Part shown: positions 51,574 through 60,845 of the stretch, piece by piece
Layout: every line of letters begins with the position of its first letter
Numbering within the stretch: the stretch's first letter is position 1
Source of the DNA: Croceibacterium selenioxidans
GTDB taxonomy: Bacteria > Pseudomonadota > Alphaproteobacteria > Sphingomonadales > Sphingomonadaceae
Reading direction: 5' to 3'
Length of the DNA: 64,000 nucleotides
Assembly (NCBI RefSeq): GCF_018599195.1
Contig: NZ_JAHFVK010000001.1
Location: 186,001 to 250,000 of the forward strand
Notes under the pieces: model-generated
The model's database searches: none
What the model was told of the DNA's origin: nothing
Seen by the model: only the letters and a program-made list of their open reading frames with translations
Made by a program: the position numbers and the translations under genes

Positions 51574-51894
51574 ATGACAGACAAGCGCCTGATCTATGCC
51601 CTCGCGGCCGTTACGATGCTCTCGGCCTGTGGCGGGAAGAAGCCGGCTGACGACAGTCGCTCGGCCTCGGGCGAAGTGCTCGAAGGCACGGCCAGCGATG
51701 CCATGCTTCCGGTCGATCAGGTCCGCTCGCAAGCGCCGTTCGCGCCGCCGGAACGGACGGGCGGGGCGGTGGGCACCGATGCTGCCGCGCCGCCGGGCGA
51801 AGAGACGCAGCCCGCCGAAGGTGAGGCGGAGACACCGCCGGAAGTCACGCTGACACCGGCCCCGCTGACTCCTGCGCCTGTGGCCACGAACTGA
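51574..51894 (+). CDS. Small Pro/Glu-rich lipoprotein
   Basis: A 106-residue lipoprotein. Signal peptide LIYALAAVTMLSACGG with lipobox Cys19; the mature part is low-complexity and rich in A, P, E and T (PPGEETQPAEGEAETPPE, TPAPLTPAPVATN). It is translationally close to lipB (two-base gap). No domain is recognised. Confidence 0.7.
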   Translation: MTDKRLIYALAAVTMLSACGGKKPADDSRSASGEVLEGTASDAMLPVDQVRSQAPFAPPERTGGAVGTDAAAPPGEETQPAEGEAETPPEVTLTPAPLTPAPVATN

Positions 51895-51917
51895 CCGGGC
51901 CACGGCCCGCTACAGTC

Positions 51918-52796
51918 TTACCCTAACCGTTCAAGCAGACGGCGCGCCTGTTCCAGGTGTGGCTGGTCGATCATCCGTCCTTCAAGCTGTAATGCGCCCG
52001 CCCCCGGATTGGCGCTGAAGGCGTGCACGATGGCGCGGGCTTCGGCGATCTCGGCATCGCCGGGCGTGAAGGCGGCGTTGATCACCGCTACCTGGCTTGG
52101 ATGGATCGCGAGCATTCCGGCAAACCCATCGGCGTAGGACTCGGCAGCTATCCGGCCCAGTCCATCGAGATCGCGGAACTCGGCGTGGAGCGTGTCGATG
52201 GCGAGAACGCCGCGGGCATGCGCCGTGAGCAGGACTTGGGCTCGCACATGACGGAACGTGTCGGTCCAGTTGCCCAGAGCGTCGCGCTTGCGGCTGGCGC
52301 CGATCGCCGCGGAAAGGTCTTCGGCGCCCCATGTCAGTCCGACCAGCCGGGGCAACTGCGCTCCGACATAGGTGGGTATCGAGAGCGCCGCCGCAGGTGT
52401 TTCACTAACCAGAGGCAGGATTCGTGTCGAACCGGGCGGGCTGCCGTTGCGCTGTTCCGCCTGCTGCAACTCCGCCGCAAGCGCCTGGAGCTGCTCGGGC
52501 CCCGAAGCCTTGGGCACCATGATACCCTGAGGCCGCCCGGGCATGATCGCCGCCAGGTCCTCGCGCCAGAGGGGCGTGTCGAGCGGGTTGATGCGTACCC
52601 AACGGGCCGATCCCTGGGGCGCGGCGCGCAGTCCGGCTTCGAGCCAAGTGCGCACCATCATCCGCGCCATGGGCTTGGCAGGCGGTGCGACCGCGTCCTC
52701 CAGGTCGGCGATGCAGACGTCCGCGCCATAGCCCGCCACTTTCCCGAGCTTGGTTTCGCTGTCCCCCGGCACGAACAGCCATGACCGCATCGCCAT
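51918..52796 (-). CDS. CitE-like CoA ester lyase (HpcH/HpaI family)
   Basis: A 292-residue TIM-barrel lyase. The start RSWLFVPGDSETKLGKV, then CIADLEDAVAPPAKP near 32, WVRINPLDTPLW near 67, GIMVPKASGPEQL near 92 and GLTWGAEDLSAAIGASR near 165 match stand-alone CitE proteins acting on malyl-, citramalyl- or similar CoA esters. No citD or citF is present, so it is not a citrate lyase complex. Divergent from the EamA gene. Confidence 0.85.
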   Translation of the reverse strand: MAMRSWLFVPGDSETKLGKVAGYGADVCIADLEDAVAPPAKPMARMMVRTWLEAGLRAAPQGSARWVRINPLDTPLWREDLAAIMPGRPQGIMVPKASGPEQLQALAAELQQAEQRNGSPPGSTRILPLVSETPAAALSIPTYVGAQLPRLVGLTWGAEDLSAAIGASRKRDALGNWTDTFRHVRAQVLLTAHARGVLAIDTLHAEFRDLDGLGRIAAESYADGFAGMLAIHPSQVAVINAAFTPGDAEIAEARAIVHAFSANPGAGALQLEGRMIDQPHLEQARRLLERLG

Positions 52797-52869
52797 CGAA
52801 GCGTCCTCCGTATCCCCACTGTGCACGTTATCTATAGCCAAGCCAGCAGGCCGCGCTAGACGAGCGCCG

Positions 52870-53754
52870 ATGGAACGTACCGTCGTCCCCCACCATCGTA
52901 CACCCTGGCTTCCGCTTGCCGCACTGCTGCTGGGTAACGCGGCGCTGGCGATGGGGCCGTGGTTCGTGCGTCTGGCCGATAGCGGGCCGGTCTCGGCGGG
53001 TTTCTGGCGGGTATTCCTGGCTTTGCCTTTCCTCGCCCTGTTCGCGCGCCTCAACAAACAGCCGCTCCTGGGCATTCCGCGCAAGACCCTGATGCTGGTG
53101 CTTGGTGGAGGCGTGCTGTTCGGGCTCGACATTGCCAGCTGGCATATCGGGATCGGCTTCACTCGCCTCGCCAACGCGGCGCTGTTCGGGAATGCCGGGA
53201 GCCTGATCCTGATGGTCTGGGGCTTCATCGCCTGGCGCCGCTTGCCCGCGGGGCGCGAGTGGCTGGCGCTGGGCGCGGCGCTTGGCGGAGCGGCGATCCT
53301 GATGGGCCGTTCATTCGAAATCTCTCCGCAAACGCTAGCGGGGGACTTGTTCTGCTTGCTCGCCGGCATCCTCTACGCCGGATACCTTCTGATCCTGCAG
53401 AGCGCCCGAAAAGGGCTCGGAAGTTGGAGCCTTCTGACCTGGTCGTGCTGCGCCAGCGCCCCAGTGCTGCTGGCGATTGCGCTGGCACTGGGTGAGCCGG
53501 TCCTGCCGACGAACTGGTGGCCCGTGATCGGACTGTTCATCTCCAGCCAACTGATCGGCCAAGGGCTGCTGGTCTATTCGCTGCGCCACTTCTCCCCGCT
53601 GGTGATCGGCATCGCCCTGTTGTGTCAGCCGGTGGTCGCGGCCTTTGCGGGATGGGTCAGCTTTGGCGAAGTGCTGACTCCGCTCGATTTTGTGGGCGTG
53701 GTGCTGGTGGGATCGGCGCTGGTGCTGGCGAAAGTGGCGGAGCCCAAGGACTAA
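52870..53754 (+). CDS. EamA-family (DMT) membrane transporter
   Basis: A 294-residue exporter-type protein with ten hydrophobic helices in two EamA repeats (LAAALLGNAALAMG-like start; GDLFCLLAGILYAGYLLILQSARKG opens the second). PLVIGIALLCQPVVAAFAGWVSFGEVLTPLDFVGVVLVG is the typical C-terminal helix pair. Substrate is unknown; family members export amino acids and metabolites. Confidence 0.85.
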   Translation: MERTVVPHHRTPWLPLAALLLGNAALAMGPWFVRLADSGPVSAGFWRVFLALPFLALFARLNKQPLLGIPRKTLMLVLGGGVLFGLDIASWHIGIGFTRLANAALFGNAGSLILMVWGFIAWRRLPAGREWLALGAALGGAAILMGRSFEISPQTLAGDLFCLLAGILYAGYLLILQSARKGLGSWSLLTWSCCASAPVLLAIALALGEPVLPTNWWPVIGLFISSQLIGQGLLVYSLRHFSPLVIGIALLCQPVVAAFAGWVSFGEVLTPLDFVGVVLVGSALVLAKVAEPKD

Positions 53755-53813
53755 TCCGAAGTGGACCTGGCTCGCCTTGGCGAGGCGGTTGCCAGATTGC
53801 CGTCAGATAAGGC

Positions 53814-54800
53814 TCAAACCCGCCCCAGGTCGCCCATCCCGATCGTCCCGCTGGCCATCTCCAACATCCGGTCGAGGCTCTTCTTCGCCGCCAGGCGCAG
53901 GCCCTCCTCGATTTCGATGCGCGGCTGAAGGTCGCGCAGGGCGATGTAGAGCTTCTCCATGGTGTTGAGCGCCATGTACGGACAGATGTTGCAGTTGCAG
54001 TTGCCGTCCGCGCCCGGCGCGCCGACGAAGGTCTTTTCCGGCAGCGCTTTTTCCATCTGGTGGATGATGTGGGGCTCGGTGGCGACGATGAGCGTCTGGG
54101 CCGTCATCGTCTTGGCGTAATTGAGGATGCCGCTGGTCGAGCCGACGTAGTCGGCAAGGTCGATGATGTGCGGCGGGCATTCGGGATGCGCGGCGATCGG
54201 CGCGTCGGGATACTGTTCCTTGAGCTTGAGCAGCTCTCGCTCGCTGAACGCCTCGTGGACGATGCAGACCCCCGGCCACAGCAACATGTCGCGCCCGAAC
54301 TTGCGGTTGAGATAGCCGCCGAGGTGCCTGTCGGGCCCGAAGATGATCTTCTGGTCCTTGGGAATCTGGCTGATGATCGTTTCGGCGCTGGAGCTGGTGA
54401 CGATCACGTCGCTCAGGGCTTTCACCTCGGTCGAGCAATTGATGTAGGTCAGTGCGATGTGATCGGGGTGCGCCTCGCGGAAGGCCTTGAACTTCTCCGG
54501 CGGGCAGGAGTCTTCCAGGCTGCACCCGGCTTCCATGTCCGGCAGGACGACAATCTTTTCGGGGCTGAGGATCTTGGCGGTGTCGGCCATGAACTTGACC
54601 CCGCAGAACGCTATCACATCGGCGTTCGTGTCCGCTGCCTTGCGGCTCAGCTCAAGCGAGTCGCCGACGAAATCGGCGAGGTCCTGCAGCTCCGGTCGCT
54701 GGTAGTAGTGCGCCAGGATTACGGCGTTGCGCTCCTTGCGGAGGCGTTCGATCTCGGCGCGCAAGTCGGCGCCAGTCGGGAGCTTGGTCTGGATGCTCAT
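53814..54800 (-). CDS. nadA: Quinolinate synthase A
   Basis: Condenses iminoaspartate with dihydroxyacetone phosphate to quinolinate in NAD synthesis. The 328-residue enzyme binds a [4Fe-4S] cluster through three Cys, seen in GCSLEDSCP near 94-100, in the central ECPPH region and in CNCNICPYMALNTMEK near 275. VILAHYYQRPELQDLADFVGDSLELS and TYINCSTEVKAL are substrate-site motifs. nadB and nadC are not adjacent, so it is a lone nad gene here. Confidence 0.95.
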   Translation of the reverse strand: MSIQTKLPTGADLRAEIERLRKERNAVILAHYYQRPELQDLADFVGDSLELSRKAADTNADVIAFCGVKFMADTAKILSPEKIVVLPDMEAGCSLEDSCPPEKFKAFREAHPDHIALTYINCSTEVKALSDVIVTSSSAETIISQIPKDQKIIFGPDRHLGGYLNRKFGRDMLLWPGVCIVHEAFSERELLKLKEQYPDAPIAAHPECPPHIIDLADYVGSTSGILNYAKTMTAQTLIVATEPHIIHQMEKALPEKTFVGAPGADGNCNCNICPYMALNTMEKLYIALRDLQPRIEIEEGLRLAAKKSLDRMLEMASGTIGMGDLGRV

Positions 54801-54846
54801 GGTACGGTCGAAATAGGCACCCTGGCCGGTCGCGGCAATAGCGGGT

Positions 54847-55611
54847 TCAGGGTGTCATGAACGCTGCCATTGGCCGGTCGGCCCCTGGCGTACCGGCAAC
54901 GAACCATTCGGTCAGCGAGTAACCGAGAGGGCTATAGGCGATGAGGTCGGCGACGATCTGCAGGCCCACCGACAGGGCGATTCCGCAAAGCCAGGCCGGA
55001 TGCACTCGGCCATACCGGCGCTTGTCGGCGATCATACCTGCGCCAACGAACAGGGCCAGCGGCAGGAAGATCGAGGCGTACCAGGCATAGGGTATCAGCA
55101 ATGGCATCGGCAGGAGCCGTCCGAAACCGGGTCCGCAGAGCACCGCCATGCCGCAGAACATCAGCCGGCGGTGCCAACTGGTATTACGGCGAACCGAGAT
55201 GGCCCAGGCAGTCAACGTGGCGAATCCAAAGATCTGGAGGGGATTGCTGATCAGGAACTCGTTCTGGTCGAAGAACGGCGGGCCGCCACGCGTCTGCAGG
55301 GAATGGCGCATCACCAGCAGGCCCATGACTACAACGACCGGCACCCAGGCGGCGGCGAACCATCCGACGCGGCGGTGCAGGGCCACATTGCCTGCAAATA
55401 TCAGCGAGTTCTGCGTCAGATAGAAACCGAGCCAAGTCAGCATCACCACGCCGTGGGCGTGAACGATCAGGGGCGAGGAAAGGCTCGACCGGCCAAGAAT
55501 GAAATTGAGCGAGAATCCCGACAGGATCGTCGCCACCATGAGGCAGGCCATGATGAAGAAGAAACGGGCCTCGCCCTGATCGGCACCGCGTGCATAGGGA
55601 ACACTAGCCAT
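54847..55611 (-). CDS. Polytopic membrane protein with HxHG and LHR motifs (paralogue)
   Basis: A 254-residue protein with about seven hydrophobic helices. It shares the motif order of the protein at 7709-8467: LIVHAHGVVMLTWLGFYL, VALHRRVGWFAA and SWHRRLMFCGMAV. Outside these motifs identity is low, so the two are old paralogues. A loop near 120-135 (LQTRGGPPFFDQNEFL) is not shared. Function unknown; the fixed membrane histidines could ligate haem or metal. Confidence 0.7.
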   Translation of the reverse strand: MASVPYARGADQGEARFFFIMACLMVATILSGFSLNFILGRSSLSSPLIVHAHGVVMLTWLGFYLTQNSLIFAGNVALHRRVGWFAAAWVPVVVVMGLLVMRHSLQTRGGPPFFDQNEFLISNPLQIFGFATLTAWAISVRRNTSWHRRLMFCGMAVLCGPGFGRLLPMPLLIPYAWYASIFLPLALFVGAGMIADKRRYGRVHPAWLCGIALSVGLQIVADLIAYSPLGYSLTEWFVAGTPGADRPMAAFMTP

Positions 55612-55676
55612 CGACCGAACTCCCCCGTCCGGCGACCCGGAGTGGGATTACCAGCGCGTACTGTTAGGGGCAACCT

Positions 55677-56369
55677 TCAGCGAGCGGGCAGGGCTTCGCC
55701 GTCAAAGCGGACGTTGACCGTGACCTCGCCGTAGCCCGCGACCTCGAGCGGGATGGTAAGGTTCTGGCGGATCGCATCCTTCGCCGCCGACCGGGCCAAG
55801 CCCATCAGCACCGGGTTGGCGGCTTGCTCCATCGCCTGCTGTTCGGCGAGGCGGGTGTTCTGCCGCGTAAGGTTGTCCTGCGCGTCGCGACTGATCCACA
55901 GCCCCTCGCGAAGGTATTGCGCGCGCCCTTCGTCGAGGTTCGGTCGACCGACCGTGAGGGCGGGAAGCTGGACGTCCATCGTCTTGGTCTCGGCATCCCA
56001 GCGCATGCGATCGCGGCCCATCTTGGACAAGTCGAGCGTGTAGTCGACCCTGGCGGGAATGACAGCAACCTGGCGGCTCTGGATCGTTCCGAATAACCGG
56101 CTGTCGCGGCTCGCCACGACGGGGGACAGTTGCGCCGAGAAGACCGTCAACCGGTTCTGCCGCTCAAACGCGACCAGGCTGGTGGCGACCGGATCGCCCA
56201 GGTTCTTCGGCCCATAGGCCAGCCAGGCGAACCACAGGGCACCTGCCAGCGCCAGGATGAACAGGAGCCAGGGCACCGCCTGAACTCGGGCCAGCGGCTT
56301 TTCCCGGTGCACCCCGTGCTGCATCCGGTCGCTCGAAGTCTCGCGCTTGATCAAGTGGGGATTGTCCAT
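55677..56369 (-). CDS. DUF4230-family membrane-anchored protein
   Basis: A 230-residue protein. A single membrane segment (VPWLLFILALAGALWFAWLAYG, residues 33-54) anchors a periplasmic or cytoplasmic domain with RQNRLTVFSAQLSPVV and IPARVDYTLDLSKMGRDRM, followed by a C-terminal helical stretch. This matches DUF4230, a family without known activity. Its start overlaps the end of the upstream MBL gene by 19 bases, so the pair is probably co-translated. Confidence 0.75.
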   Translation of the reverse strand: MDNPHLIKRETSSDRMQHGVHREKPLARVQAVPWLLFILALAGALWFAWLAYGPKNLGDPVATSLVAFERQNRLTVFSAQLSPVVASRDSRLFGTIQSRQVAVIPARVDYTLDLSKMGRDRMRWDAETKTMDVQLPALTVGRPNLDEGRAQYLREGLWISRDAQDNLTRQNTRLAEQQAMEQAANPVLMGLARSAAKDAIRQNLTIPLEVAGYGEVTVNVRFDGEALPAR

Positions 56370-57223
56370 CGGTCTCCCGAACGTCCAACAGCGCCTCGCC
56401 GTTCCAGATCGATCAGGTGGGCGCGGACCGATTGGCCGGCGGCGGGCCACAATCTCATGTCAACGCCCTTGTACATCGCCGGTACCAGTTCCGCTATGTC
56501 CTTCGACCCCTGTTGTAGCAGCCTCAGGATCTGCCGTTCGCGCTGACGCCGATGGCCGATCATCCCCCGCACCAGCTGCCGCGGTCTCGTCACGGCAGGG
56601 CCATGTGCCGGATAGTAGATCCGGTCGTCCCGTCCGTAGAGACGCTCAAGACTGGCCATGTAATCCGCCATGTCGCCGTCGGGCGGAGCGACCACGGTGG
56701 TCGACCATCCCATGACGTGATCCCCGGTAAACAGCGCTTTGGTCTCTTCAAGAGCAAAGCACAGGTGATTGGAGGTGTGCCCCGGAGTGGCGAGGGCGGT
56801 GAGGGTCCAGGCGGGACCCGAGAGGCTTTCGCCGTCCTTCAAAACGCGGTCGGGGCGATAGTCGATGTCGAAGGGAACATCGGCCCGCGGTTCGTCGCTT
56901 TCGAGCACGAGTGGTTCGCAGCCGATGATGGGGGCGTCCCTGCTCGCGGAAAGCGGCGCTGCTGCGGGTGAATGGTCGCGGTGGGTATGCGTGCAGCAGA
57001 TAGCCACTATTGTCGCATCACCGATCGCCGCTTCAAGAGCGGCAAGGTGTTCGGGCAGATCCGGGCCCGGATCGATCACCGCGACGGCACTGCTGTCGCC
57101 GACGAGGTAGGTCTGGGTGCCGGTGTAGGTGAACGGCGAACCGTTAGGCGCAAGCACCCTTCGGACCAACGGTTCGAGCTGTTCGCATTGTCCCGTGGGC
57201 CAGGGTTTTGGGGGCATCGGCAT
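56351..57223 (-). CDS. MBL-fold hydrolase (LACTB2-like)
   Basis: A 290-residue metallo-beta-lactamase-fold protein. The dinuclear zinc motif is CTHTHRDHSPAA (THxHxDH) near 78; further ligands lie in ATPGHTSNHLCF near 148, FTGDHVMGW near 168 and YYPAHGPAV near 205. The C-terminal 70 residues form a winged helix (RQRERQILRLLQQGSKDIAELV), as in LACTB2-type ribonucleases/hydrolases. The substrate may be RNA or a small ester. Confidence 0.85.
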   Translation of the reverse strand: MPMPPKPWPTGQCEQLEPLVRRVLAPNGSPFTYTGTQTYLVGDSSAVAVIDPGPDLPEHLAALEAAIGDATIVAICCTHTHRDHSPAAAPLSASRDAPIIGCEPLVLESDEPRADVPFDIDYRPDRVLKDGESLSGPAWTLTALATPGHTSNHLCFALEETKALFTGDHVMGWSTTVVAPPDGDMADYMASLERLYGRDDRIYYPAHGPAVTRPRQLVRGMIGHRRQRERQILRLLQQGSKDIAELVPAMYKGVDMRLWPAAGQSVRAHLIDLERRGAVGRSGDRWTIPT

Positions 57224-57279
57224 AGTACCGCCTTGGCGCGAGCCTGCCGCGAAGTCGAGAGCCGCAGCCCTCAGAGGGC

Positions 57280-57738
57280 CTAGACCGCCTTGTCCAGCCG
57301 GTTGCGAAGATCATGGACGGTGGTGGGATGTCCTTCGAACTGGCTCCGCGACGCATCGTCGAGCCGCTGGATACGGGCGTAGAACCGGCGGCTGCGCTCG
57401 ATCAGTTCGTTCACCTCGGGAGACAGCAGGGCCAACTGGTCGGCATCGGGCTCTGCCTGCGAAGGTGGAAGATGCCCGTGGCGCCGCAATTGGGCCGCGG
57501 AAAGTTCACCGGCGAAATGCGCGCGCTGGTTCAGAAGCCACGCAATCGCGTGCATCATTCTGGTCGTGGTCCGCAGCGCCTCGCACGACAAGGCGACGCG
57601 AGCGAGATCCTCGTTCTCGCTAACGGTGGTGATCCTGCCCGAAAGGTCGAACGTGTCGCGAGCCCGGTCGGCCAGCGTCAGGGCCTCGCCATAGAGCGCC
57701 TCCACGATCGCCGGGTTGAGATCTACCGTTTCAGCCAT
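57280..57738 (-). CDS. rcdA: DUF1465-family protein, RcdA homologue
   Basis: A 152-residue all-helical protein. The start NPAIVEALYGEALTLADRARDTFDL and the RVALSCEALRTTTRMMHAIAWLLNQRAHFAGELS core match DUF1465, whose characterised member is RcdA, an adaptor that works with CpdR and ClpXP to degrade CtrA at the G1-S transition. chpT, clpX and clpP are also in this window. A near-consensus EcfG-type promoter lies just upstream. Confidence 0.8.
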   Translation of the reverse strand: MAETVDLNPAIVEALYGEALTLADRARDTFDLSGRITTVSENEDLARVALSCEALRTTTRMMHAIAWLLNQRAHFAGELSAAQLRRHGHLPPSQAEPDADQLALLSPEVNELIERSRRFYARIQRLDDASRSQFEGHPTTVHDLRNRLDKAV

Positions 57739-57758
57739 TTGCGTACGAATACTACTCT

Positions 57759-57783
57759 AACATCAGTTAGCTGCGCCAGTTCC
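57759..57783 (-). promoter_or_regulatory. Possible EcfG-type promoter before rcdA (one mismatch)
   Basis: On the minus strand GGAAC (57779-57783), a 16-base spacer and TGTT (57759-57762) match GGAAC-N16-CGTT except for one base. It ends 20 bases before the rcdA start. Tentative. Confidence 0.3.
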
Positions 57784-57848
57784 CAGCTCAGGCTTTTCCG
57801 CGGTTCGCCGCACCTGTCCCGCGAAGGCACGCCGGGCGCACCAGCCAA

Positions 57849-58046
57849 TCAGGCGATGATGTCAGGGGTGAGGAAGTCCTCGATGATCGAAATCTGGTCC
57901 TTTAGCCGCAGCTTGCGCTTTTTCAGCCGCGCGATTTGCAGTTGATCCTGGGTGTTTGCCGCCGTCAGCGCGGCAATCGCCGCATCAAGGTCGCGGTGCT
58001 CGATTCGAAGCCCCGCCAGCCGCTTCCGCATCTCCTCTTCGGTCAC
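57849..58046 (-). CDS. DUF465/YdcH-family small protein
   Basis: A 65-residue, highly charged helical protein: RIEHRDLDAAIAALTAANTQDQLQIARLKKRKLRLKDQISIIED. The pattern ...QIARLKKRKLRLKD.. is the DUF465 signature (antiparallel helical hairpin). Starts at a GTG (58044-58046). A second DUF465 gene lies divergently at 58231. No function is established for the family. Confidence 0.8.
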   Translation of the reverse strand: MTEEEMRKRLAGLRIEHRDLDAAIAALTAANTQDQLQIARLKKRKLRLKDQISIIEDFLTPDIIA

Positions 58047-58230
58047 GACCGGATTATCCCCTCAAAGCGCAATATCGAGTTGTTTGACCGGCTCATCGCA
58101 GCCAGGGTTTGAAGACTTAAGACTTCTATGATTTGATGACAATCGCGCGGCTCGCCGCCTGAGAAGTGAGTCGCTGCTCCGGGTCTAGTCCCGTCGGGAG
58201 CTTGCTCCCCAAAGGCAAAGGAGAACGCGA

Positions 58231-58386
58231 ATGGAATCCTCGCACGTCACAGCCCTTCAAGCGAAACACGAAGGGCTGGACCGCCGGCTACGCGAAGAGT
58301 TGAGCCGGCCTTCACCCGACAGTTCGATGATCCAGACGCTCAAGAAGCAAAAGCTCAAGGTCAAGGAAGAGTTGTCGTTTAGCTGA
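58231..58386 (+). CDS. DUF465/YdcH-family small protein (second copy)
   Basis: A 51-residue protein starting MESSHVTALQAKHEGLDRRL and ending with the signature MIQTLKKQKLKVKEELSFS. AAAGGAGAA precedes the ATG. It is divergent from its paralogue at 57849-58046, with 184 bases between that contain no other gene. Confidence 0.75.
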   Translation: MESSHVTALQAKHEGLDRRLREELSRPSPDSSMIQTLKKQKLKVKEELSFS

Positions 58387-58482
58387 CGGCGGCGCTGCGC
58401 GGGTGACGGACCCGGGCAAAACAGCTTTTTCCCGACCGTCGCCCGCATTTTCAAACTCGCGGCAATGCGTTAACCGTTAGGC

Positions 58483-60753
58483 ATGTCCGCCACAGCAGCC
58501 GCTCGCTCAATCCTCAATCAGCTTCACGATGTGATGGCTTCGCGCAGCCATGCGCAGGGCAAGCTCAACCAGGTTGTCGAGATCATCGGCGAGACGCTCG
58601 ATAGCGAGGTGTGCTCGATCTACCTGTTGCGCGAAGGCATGCTTGAACTGTTCGCGACGCGGGGCCTCAACCAGAGCGCGGTGCACGTCACGCGTCTCGG
58701 CATTGGCGAGGGGCTGACCGGCACCATTGCCCAGAACATCGAGACGCTGAACCTTGCCGAAGCGGCCACGCACCCCGAGTTCCAGTACGTGCCGGAAACC
58801 GGCGAAGAAAAATTCCACTCTTTCGCCGGTGTGCCGATCGTCCGGCGGGAACGCTCGATCGGGGTTCTGACCGTCCAGCATGTCGAGCCTCGGCGGTACG
58901 AAGAAGTCGAGATCGAGGCGCTGCAGACGGTTGCCATGGTCCTGGCGGAGTTGATCCACAACGCCGGCCTTGCCGACGAAGAAGGCTCGACTGCCGCCGA
59001 GGCCGCCCATTCCGGACAGGAAGTGCTCACCGGCCTGCAACTGGTAAAGGGTCTCGCGGTGGCCAACGCGGTCTTCCACCAACCGCGGATCAATATCGAG
59101 CAGACCGTGGCCGAAGATGTCGAGGCCGAACGCCAGCGCGTCTATCTCGCGTTCGACAAGATGCGCGAACAGATCGAACAGATGGCGGGCCAGGCCGAGT
59201 TCGGTGTCGATGGCGAGCACGAGCAGGTGCTCGAGACCTACAAGATGTTCGCCTACGACGAAGGCTGGAGCCGGCGTATCAACGAGGCGATCGATTCCGG
59301 CCTGACGGCTGAGGCGGCGATCGAGCGCGTCCAGCAGCGCACCCGGATGCGCATGCGCGAAATCCAGGATCCGCTGCTGCAGGACAGGATGCACGACCTG
59401 GAAGACCTGGCGAACAGGCTGCTCAGGATCGTGTCCGGCCAGCTTGGCACCGCGGCTTCCGCCGGCCTGCGCGGGGATTCGATCCTCATCGCCAAGAACC
59501 TGGGCCCGGCCGAACTGCTTGAATATGACAAGCGACGGCTCAAGGGTGTGGTGCTCGAGGAAGGATCGCTCACCGCGCACGTGGTGATCGTGGCTCGGGC
59601 AATGGGCATTCCGGTCCTCGGCCGAGTGCGAAATGCTCGCGGCTTGATCCGCGAAGGCGATCTGTTGCTGCTCGATGGAGACGCCAGCCAACTGACGATC
59701 CGTCCGGCACAGCAGGTGCTGGATGCGTTCGATGCGCGCTTTGTCCGCAACCGGGAGAAGCAAGCCACTTACGCCGCGATGCGCGATGTCGAGCCGTTCA
59801 CTCGCGACGGCACCCGCATCGAGGTCATGATGAACGCGGGCCTGCGCGATGACATTCCGATGCTGAGCCTGACCGGCGCCGATGGCATCGGGCTGTTTCG
59901 TACCGAGTTCCAGTTCCTCGTCTCCGCCGCATTGCCGCAGCGTGACCGCCAGACTCGCCTTTATCGGGACGTTCTCGATGCCGCGGGCGACAAGCCGGTG
60001 ATCTTTCGCACAGTCGATATCGGCGGGGACAAATCCTTGCCCTACTTGCGCAGCGAAAGCAGCCGCGAGGACGAGAACCCCGCCATGGGCTGGCGGGCCT
60101 TGCGCCTGGCGCTGGAGCGCGAAGGGCTGCTCAAGGTTCAGGCGCGGTCCTTGATCGAAGCCGCTGCGGGACGTTGTCTCAACGTGATGTTCCCAATGGT
60201 TTCGGAGCCTTGGGAATTCGAAGCGGCGCGGGCAGTATTCGAAAGCCAGGTCGCGTTCCTGCGGCAGTGCCGCAAGACCCTGCCCGAGGCGATCCGCTAT
60301 GGCGTGATGCTCGAAGTACCCTCGCTCGCCGAGATGTTGGACGTGCTCGTACCGCGCGTTTCGTTCATCTCCGTGGGGACGAACGACCTTACCCAGTTCC
60401 TGTTCGCCGCGGATCGCGCCAATCCCAAGTTGGCGGAGCGCTACGATTGGGTGAGCCCCGCAATCCTGCGTTTCCTGCGACGGGTCGTGGCTGGTACGAT
60501 CGGCCATCCCGTCCAGCTGGGCGTGTGTGGCGAAATGGGCGGACGGCGGTTGGAAGCGCTGGCCTTGCTTGGCGTTGGCATAAAGCGGCTCTCGATCACT
60601 CCGGCCGCCGTTGGCCCGATCAAGGAACTCGTCCGCAAGGTCGACATGAATGAGATCGGTGAGGCGATGACCGGCTGGCTCGCCAATCCGCCTCCGGACA
60701 TGCGCCATGCGCTACAAAAATGGGCCGAGGAGCGAGAAATCGAGGTTGAATAA
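58483..60753 (+). CDS. ptsP: Phosphoenolpyruvate-protein phosphotransferase PtsP (EI-Ntr)
   Basis: First enzyme of the nitrogen-related phosphotransfer chain. The 756-residue protein has a GAF domain (about 20-165: VCSIYLLREGMLELFATRGLN, HSFAGVPIVRRERSIGVLTVQ), which senses glutamine in some homologues. The EI domains follow: swivelling domain with phospho-His366 in SLTAHVVIVARAMGIPVLG, and a PEP-binding barrel with GADGIGLFRTEFQFL, FRTVDIGGDKSLPYL, and GVCGEMGG with the catalytic Cys. ptsO and ptsN are not adjacent. Confidence 0.95.
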   Translation: MSATAAARSILNQLHDVMASRSHAQGKLNQVVEIIGETLDSEVCSIYLLREGMLELFATRGLNQSAVHVTRLGIGEGLTGTIAQNIETLNLAEAATHPEFQYVPETGEEKFHSFAGVPIVRRERSIGVLTVQHVEPRRYEEVEIEALQTVAMVLAELIHNAGLADEEGSTAAEAAHSGQEVLTGLQLVKGLAVANAVFHQPRINIEQTVAEDVEAERQRVYLAFDKMREQIEQMAGQAEFGVDGEHEQVLETYKMFAYDEGWSRRINEAIDSGLTAEAAIERVQQRTRMRMREIQDPLLQDRMHDLEDLANRLLRIVSGQLGTAASAGLRGDSILIAKNLGPAELLEYDKRRLKGVVLEEGSLTAHVVIVARAMGIPVLGRVRNARGLIREGDLLLLDGDASQLTIRPAQQVLDAFDARFVRNREKQATYAAMRDVEPFTRDGTRIEVMMNAGLRDDIPMLSLTGADGIGLFRTEFQFLVSAALPQRDRQTRLYRDVLDAAGDKPVIFRTVDIGGDKSLPYLRSESSREDENPAMGWRALRLALEREGLLKVQARSLIEAAAGRCLNVMFPMVSEPWEFEAARAVFESQVAFLRQCRKTLPEAIRYGVMLEVPSLAEMLDVLVPRVSFISVGTNDLTQFLFAADRANPKLAERYDWVSPAILRFLRRVVAGTIGHPVQLGVCGEMGGRRLEALALLGVGIKRLSITPAAVGPIKELVRKVDMNEIGEAMTGWLANPPPDMRHALQKWAEEREIEVE

Positions 60754-60845
60754 GAGGGGTAAGGCCTAACGCGCTTGACTTGCGGCGCGCGGCCTTCTCT
60801 CTGTCGTTTTCAGGTTCGCAAGGACCAGCGCAGAGCTGGAGTGGA

